The notes beneath the pieces are model-generated. The model saw nothing but the letters and a program-made list of their open reading frames with translations, ran no database searches and was not told the DNA's origin. Below, piece by piece: positions 6,411 through 8,149 of a DNA stretch of 8,149 nt (position 1 is the stretch's first letter; each line of letters begins with the position of its first letter). Source of the DNA: Chlorobiota bacterium. Its GTDB lineage: Bacteria; Bacteroidota; Bacteroidia; Flavobacteriales; Flavobacteriaceae. A program made the translations under genes and the position numbers. Where the stretch lies: NCBI GenBank assembly GCA_013153655.1, contig JAADEB010000164.1, positions 1 through 8,149 on the forward strand. The letters are read 5' to 3'.

Positions 6411-6456
6411 CATAAATATGATGATCTTCTTCTTTCCCCTATGCCTGCATCCGTCG

Positions 6457-6493
6457 TTTTTCCATTAAAGGAAAAAATTTAAATTGCATGCAA
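6457..6493. promoter_or_regulatory. Inverted repeat and palindrome just upstream of the trans-sulfuration gene
   Basis: TTTTTCC (6457-6463) and GGAAAAA (6470-6476) form a perfect 7-base inverted repeat around ATTAAA. Seven bases later comes the perfect 10-base palindrome TTGCATGCAA (6484-6493), ending 10 bases before the ATG. A palindrome in this position could be an operator for a dimeric regulator of sulfur amino acid metabolism, but this is inferred from position and symmetry only. Confidence 0.35.
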
Positions 6494-6503
6494 AATTTTG
6501 GCT

Positions 6504-7685
6504 ATGGACTACAAAAAAACCGGTTTCGACACCAAGGCCGTTCACGCCGGCGACATTCATGAACCTTTCGGCGCCGTGGTAACGCCTATCTATCAAACTT
6601 CCACCTTCGCTTTCCGTGATGCCGACCACGGAGCGCGCCTCTTTGCGGGCGAAGAAGAAGGATACATCTACACCCGTATCGGCAATCCAACCATCCGCTC
6701 CTTGGAAGACAAATTGGCCGCTTTGGAGAACGGAACGGGCGCCGTGGCCTTCGGCTCGGGTATGGGCGCCGTGTCGGCCTTGTTTGCCACCTTCCTGGGC
6801 CAAGGCGATCATATAATCAGCACATCGGCCGTGTACGGACCTTCGCGCGGCATTCTGGAAACCTATTTCCGCAACTTCGGCGTGGCTTCCACCTTCGTGG
6901 ACACTTCCGATCCCTTTGCCGTGGAAAAAGCCATACAGAACAATACCAAACTCATCTATATCGAGACACCTACCAATCCCACCATCGTCCTGACCGATAT
7001 CGAACAAGTGGCCGCCATTGCGCACCAGTACGATATTCCCGTGGCGGTGGACAATACTTTTTCGTCTCCGGTCCTGCAAAATCCCCTGGACCTGGGAGCG
7101 GACATCGTGCTGCATTCCCTGACCAAATTCATCAACGGCCATGCCGACATCGTGGGCGGCGCCTTGATTACCAAAGATGAAGAAACCCTGAAAAAATTGC
7201 GCAAAACCATGGCCTATTTCGGTGCCAATATGGACCCGCATCAGGCCTACATGGTGTATCGCGGTGCCAAAACCCTGTCGCTGCGCGTGCTGAAAGCACA
7301 GGAAAACGCCATGAAAATTGCCGAATGGCTCGAAAAACATCCCAAAATCCAATGGGTCAAATATCCCGGCCTTCCTTCCCATCCCCAACACGAACTGGCC
7401 AAACGCCAAATGCGCGGTCCCGGCTCCATGATGAGCTTCGGCGTAAAAGGCGGTTTGGAAGCCGGTAAAAAATTGATGAACAGCGTGGAATTGGCCAAAC
7501 TGGCCGTGTCCTTGGGCGGTGTGGAAACCCTTATCCAGCATCCCGCCTCCATGACCCACGCGGGCCTCAGTCCCCAAGCTCGCCAACAAGCCGGCATTAC
7601 CGACGAATTGATCCGCTTTTCCGTGGGTATCGAAGATGCGGAAGACCTCATCGCCGACCTGGAACAAGCCTTGGACAAAATCTAA
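6504..7685 (+). CDS. PLP-dependent trans-sulfuration (Cys/Met metabolism) enzyme
   Basis: This 393-residue protein belongs to the Cys/Met-metabolism PLP family (cystathionine gamma-synthase, cystathionine gamma-lyase, methionine gamma-lyase, O-acylhomoserine sulfhydrylase). It is cytosolic and normally tetrameric. Landmarks are YQTSTF (30-35), phosphate-binding Tyr56 and Arg58 in YIYTR, SGMGA (85-89), PLP-stacking Tyr111, Asp183 in VDNTF, the Schiff-base Lys208 in HSLTK, SLGGVETL (336-343), HPASMTH (346-352) and Arg371 in RFSVG. SLGGVE fits gamma-type rather than beta-lyase members. The C-terminal third resembles methionine gamma-lyase. However, the cysteine of that enzyme (Cys116 in Pseudomonas putida) is Pro113 here, and its Lys-Asp-Met loop is replaced by a shorter AYFGANMDPH (237-246). 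Substrate is therefore open. I chose ATG 6504; an in-frame TTG at 6498 would add two residues. serC follows after 45 bases, suggesting one operon. Confidence 0.9.
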   Translation: MDYKKTGFDTKAVHAGDIHEPFGAVVTPIYQTSTFAFRDADHGARLFAGEEEGYIYTRIGNPTIRSLEDKLAALENGTGAVAFGSGMGAVSALFATFLGQGDHIISTSAVYGPSRGILETYFRNFGVASTFVDTSDPFAVEKAIQNNTKLIYIETPTNPTIVLTDIEQVAAIAHQYDIPVAVDNTFSSPVLQNPLDLGADIVLHSLTKFINGHADIVGGALITKDEETLKKLRKTMAYFGANMDPHQAYMVYRGAKTLSLRVLKAQENAMKIAEWLEKHPKIQWVKYPGLPSHPQHELAKRQMRGPGSMMSFGVKGGLEAGKKLMNSVELAKLAVSLGGVETLIQHPASMTHAGLSPQARQQAGITDELIRFSVGIEDAEDLIADLEQALDKI

Positions 7686-7730
7686 AATAGCATGACTCCC
7701 TATAAAATCATCCCTCAAAAGAAACCTACT

Positions 7731-8149
7731 ATGAAACATAATTTCTACGCAGGACCCAGCATTCTCCCTGCCGAAGTGTACGAACAAGCCAAAGCCGCCA
7801 TCACCGATTTTGCCGGTACGGGCGTTTCCTTGTTGTCCATTTCCCACCGTAGCGCCGAGTTTACCGCGGCAATGGAAAAAGCACGCGCCTTGGTGAAGGA
7901 ACTCTTGGGCCTGGACGACGATTTTCAAGTGCTCTTCCTGCAAGGCGGTGCCAGCATGCAATTCCTGCAAATTCCCTACAACCTGATGCGTACCAAAGCC
8001 ACCTACCTCGACACCGGAACCTGGGCATCCAAAGCCGCCAAAGAAGCCATCTATTTCGGCGAATCCGTCACGGTGGCCTCTTCCAAGGACGAGCAGTACC
8101 GCTACATTCCCAAAGACTACACCATTCCCGCCGATGCGGATTATTTCCA
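7731..8149 (+). CDS. serC: Phosphoserine aminotransferase, N-terminal part (cut by window edge)
   Basis: SerC converts 3-phosphohydroxypyruvate and glutamate to phosphoserine and 2-oxoglutarate in serine biosynthesis, using PLP, in the cytosol; it also acts in PLP synthesis in some bacteria. The window holds 139 complete codons of a family usually about 355-360 residues long. The start MKHNFYAGPSILP is the family N-terminus. SISHRS (36-41) contains the substrate-phosphate-binding His39-Arg40 pair, QGGASMQF (71-78) is the cofactor-phosphate loop in the form common in Bacteroidota, and TGTWASKA (95-102) carries the PLP-stacking Trp98. The Schiff-base lysine lies beyond the window. I chose ATG 7731; an in-frame ATG at 7692 would add 13 residues (PYKIIPQKK-like) that do not fit the family start. 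No terminator or promoter word is visible in the 45-base gap after the trans-sulfuration gene. Confidence 0.95.
   Translation, partial: MKHNFYAGPSILPAEVYEQAKAAITDFAGTGVSLLSISHRSAEFTAAMEKARALVKELLGLDDDFQVLFLQGGASMQFLQIPYNLMRTKATYLDTGTWASKAAKEAIYFGESVTVASSKDEQYRYIPKDYTIPADADYF

Larger units (their letters stand above)
6110..6503. other. Intergenic stretch with no supportable gene
   Basis: About 390 A+T-rich bases precede the trans-sulfuration-family gene. A 64-codon minus-strand frame at 6219-6413 has Lys/Asn/Ile-rich composition expected from A+T-rich non-coding DNA and no recognisable domain, so I do not call it. The stretch holds the short repeats listed separately (6225-6244, 6387-6410, 6457-6476, 6484-6493). 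I find no perfect TAnnTTTG for the downstream gene; the nearest near-matches are TAAATTG (6480-6486) and AAATTTTG (6493-6500). No riboswitch pattern was recognised. Confidence 0.6.

Noticed and set aside
6219..6413. A 64-codon minus-strand frame
   Set aside because: Lys/Asn/Ile-rich composition typical of A+T-rich non-coding DNA, no domain, no promoter word, and it spans a hairpin and a tandem repeat.
6465..7970. A 501-codon minus-strand open frame covering the trans-sulfuration gene and the start of serC
   Set aside because: It is antisense to two well-recognised genes, is unusually rich in His, Gly and Phe as expected from complementing their codon bias, and has no recognisable domain. It is a shadow frame.

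Overview
The window looks like a chromosomal housekeeping stretch from a member of the phylum Bacteroidota. Three lines of evidence support this. A large cell-envelope protein starts with a carboxypeptidase-regulatory-like (transthyretin-type) domain and continues into a DUF5686-type outer-membrane region, an architecture typical of this phylum. Three starts have a perfect Bacteroidota -7 promoter word (TAnnTTTG) just upstream. A decayed piece of a type IX secretion (T9SS) C-terminal sorting domain lies in one intergenic gap. The species cannot be named from the sequence.

Layout: bases 1-229 are non-coding and repeat-rich. A minus-strand pair follows: a carbamate kinase (230-1195) and, upstream of it, pheS (1192-2214). 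The two share a 4-base ATGA overlap. A 509-base divergent gap (2215-2723) holds the pheS promoter word, a strongly self-complementary element at 2365-2472, another long-range inverted repeat, and a promoter word for a small alpha/beta hydrolase (2724-3377, plus strand). That gene converges, with only 15 bases between stops, on the 828-residue DUF5686-type envelope protein (3393-5879, minus strand). A second divergent gap (5880-6503) holds the promoter of the envelope gene, the T9SS-domain relic, and several short inverted and direct repeats. On the right, in the plus direction, are a PLP-dependent trans-sulfuration-family enzyme (6504-7685) and the first 139 codons of phosphoserine aminotransferase serC (7731 to the window edge).

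How the genes work together: the pheS/arcC pair is probably one transcript with coupled translation, although the two functions (tRNA charging and carbamoyl-phosphate/ATP chemistry) have no obvious link. The trans-sulfuration enzyme and serC make metabolic sense together, because serine supplies the backbone for cysteine and sulfur amino acid metabolism; the 45-base spacing without a visible terminator suggests co-transcription. The hydrolase and the envelope protein are convergent and need not be related.

I see no CRISPR array, transposase, integrase, tRNA, rRNA or defence gene. The coding part is ordinary. What deserves a second look is intergenic: a 9-base-phased heptamer array at the left end, the structured element upstream of pheS, and the frameshifted T9SS-domain remnant.
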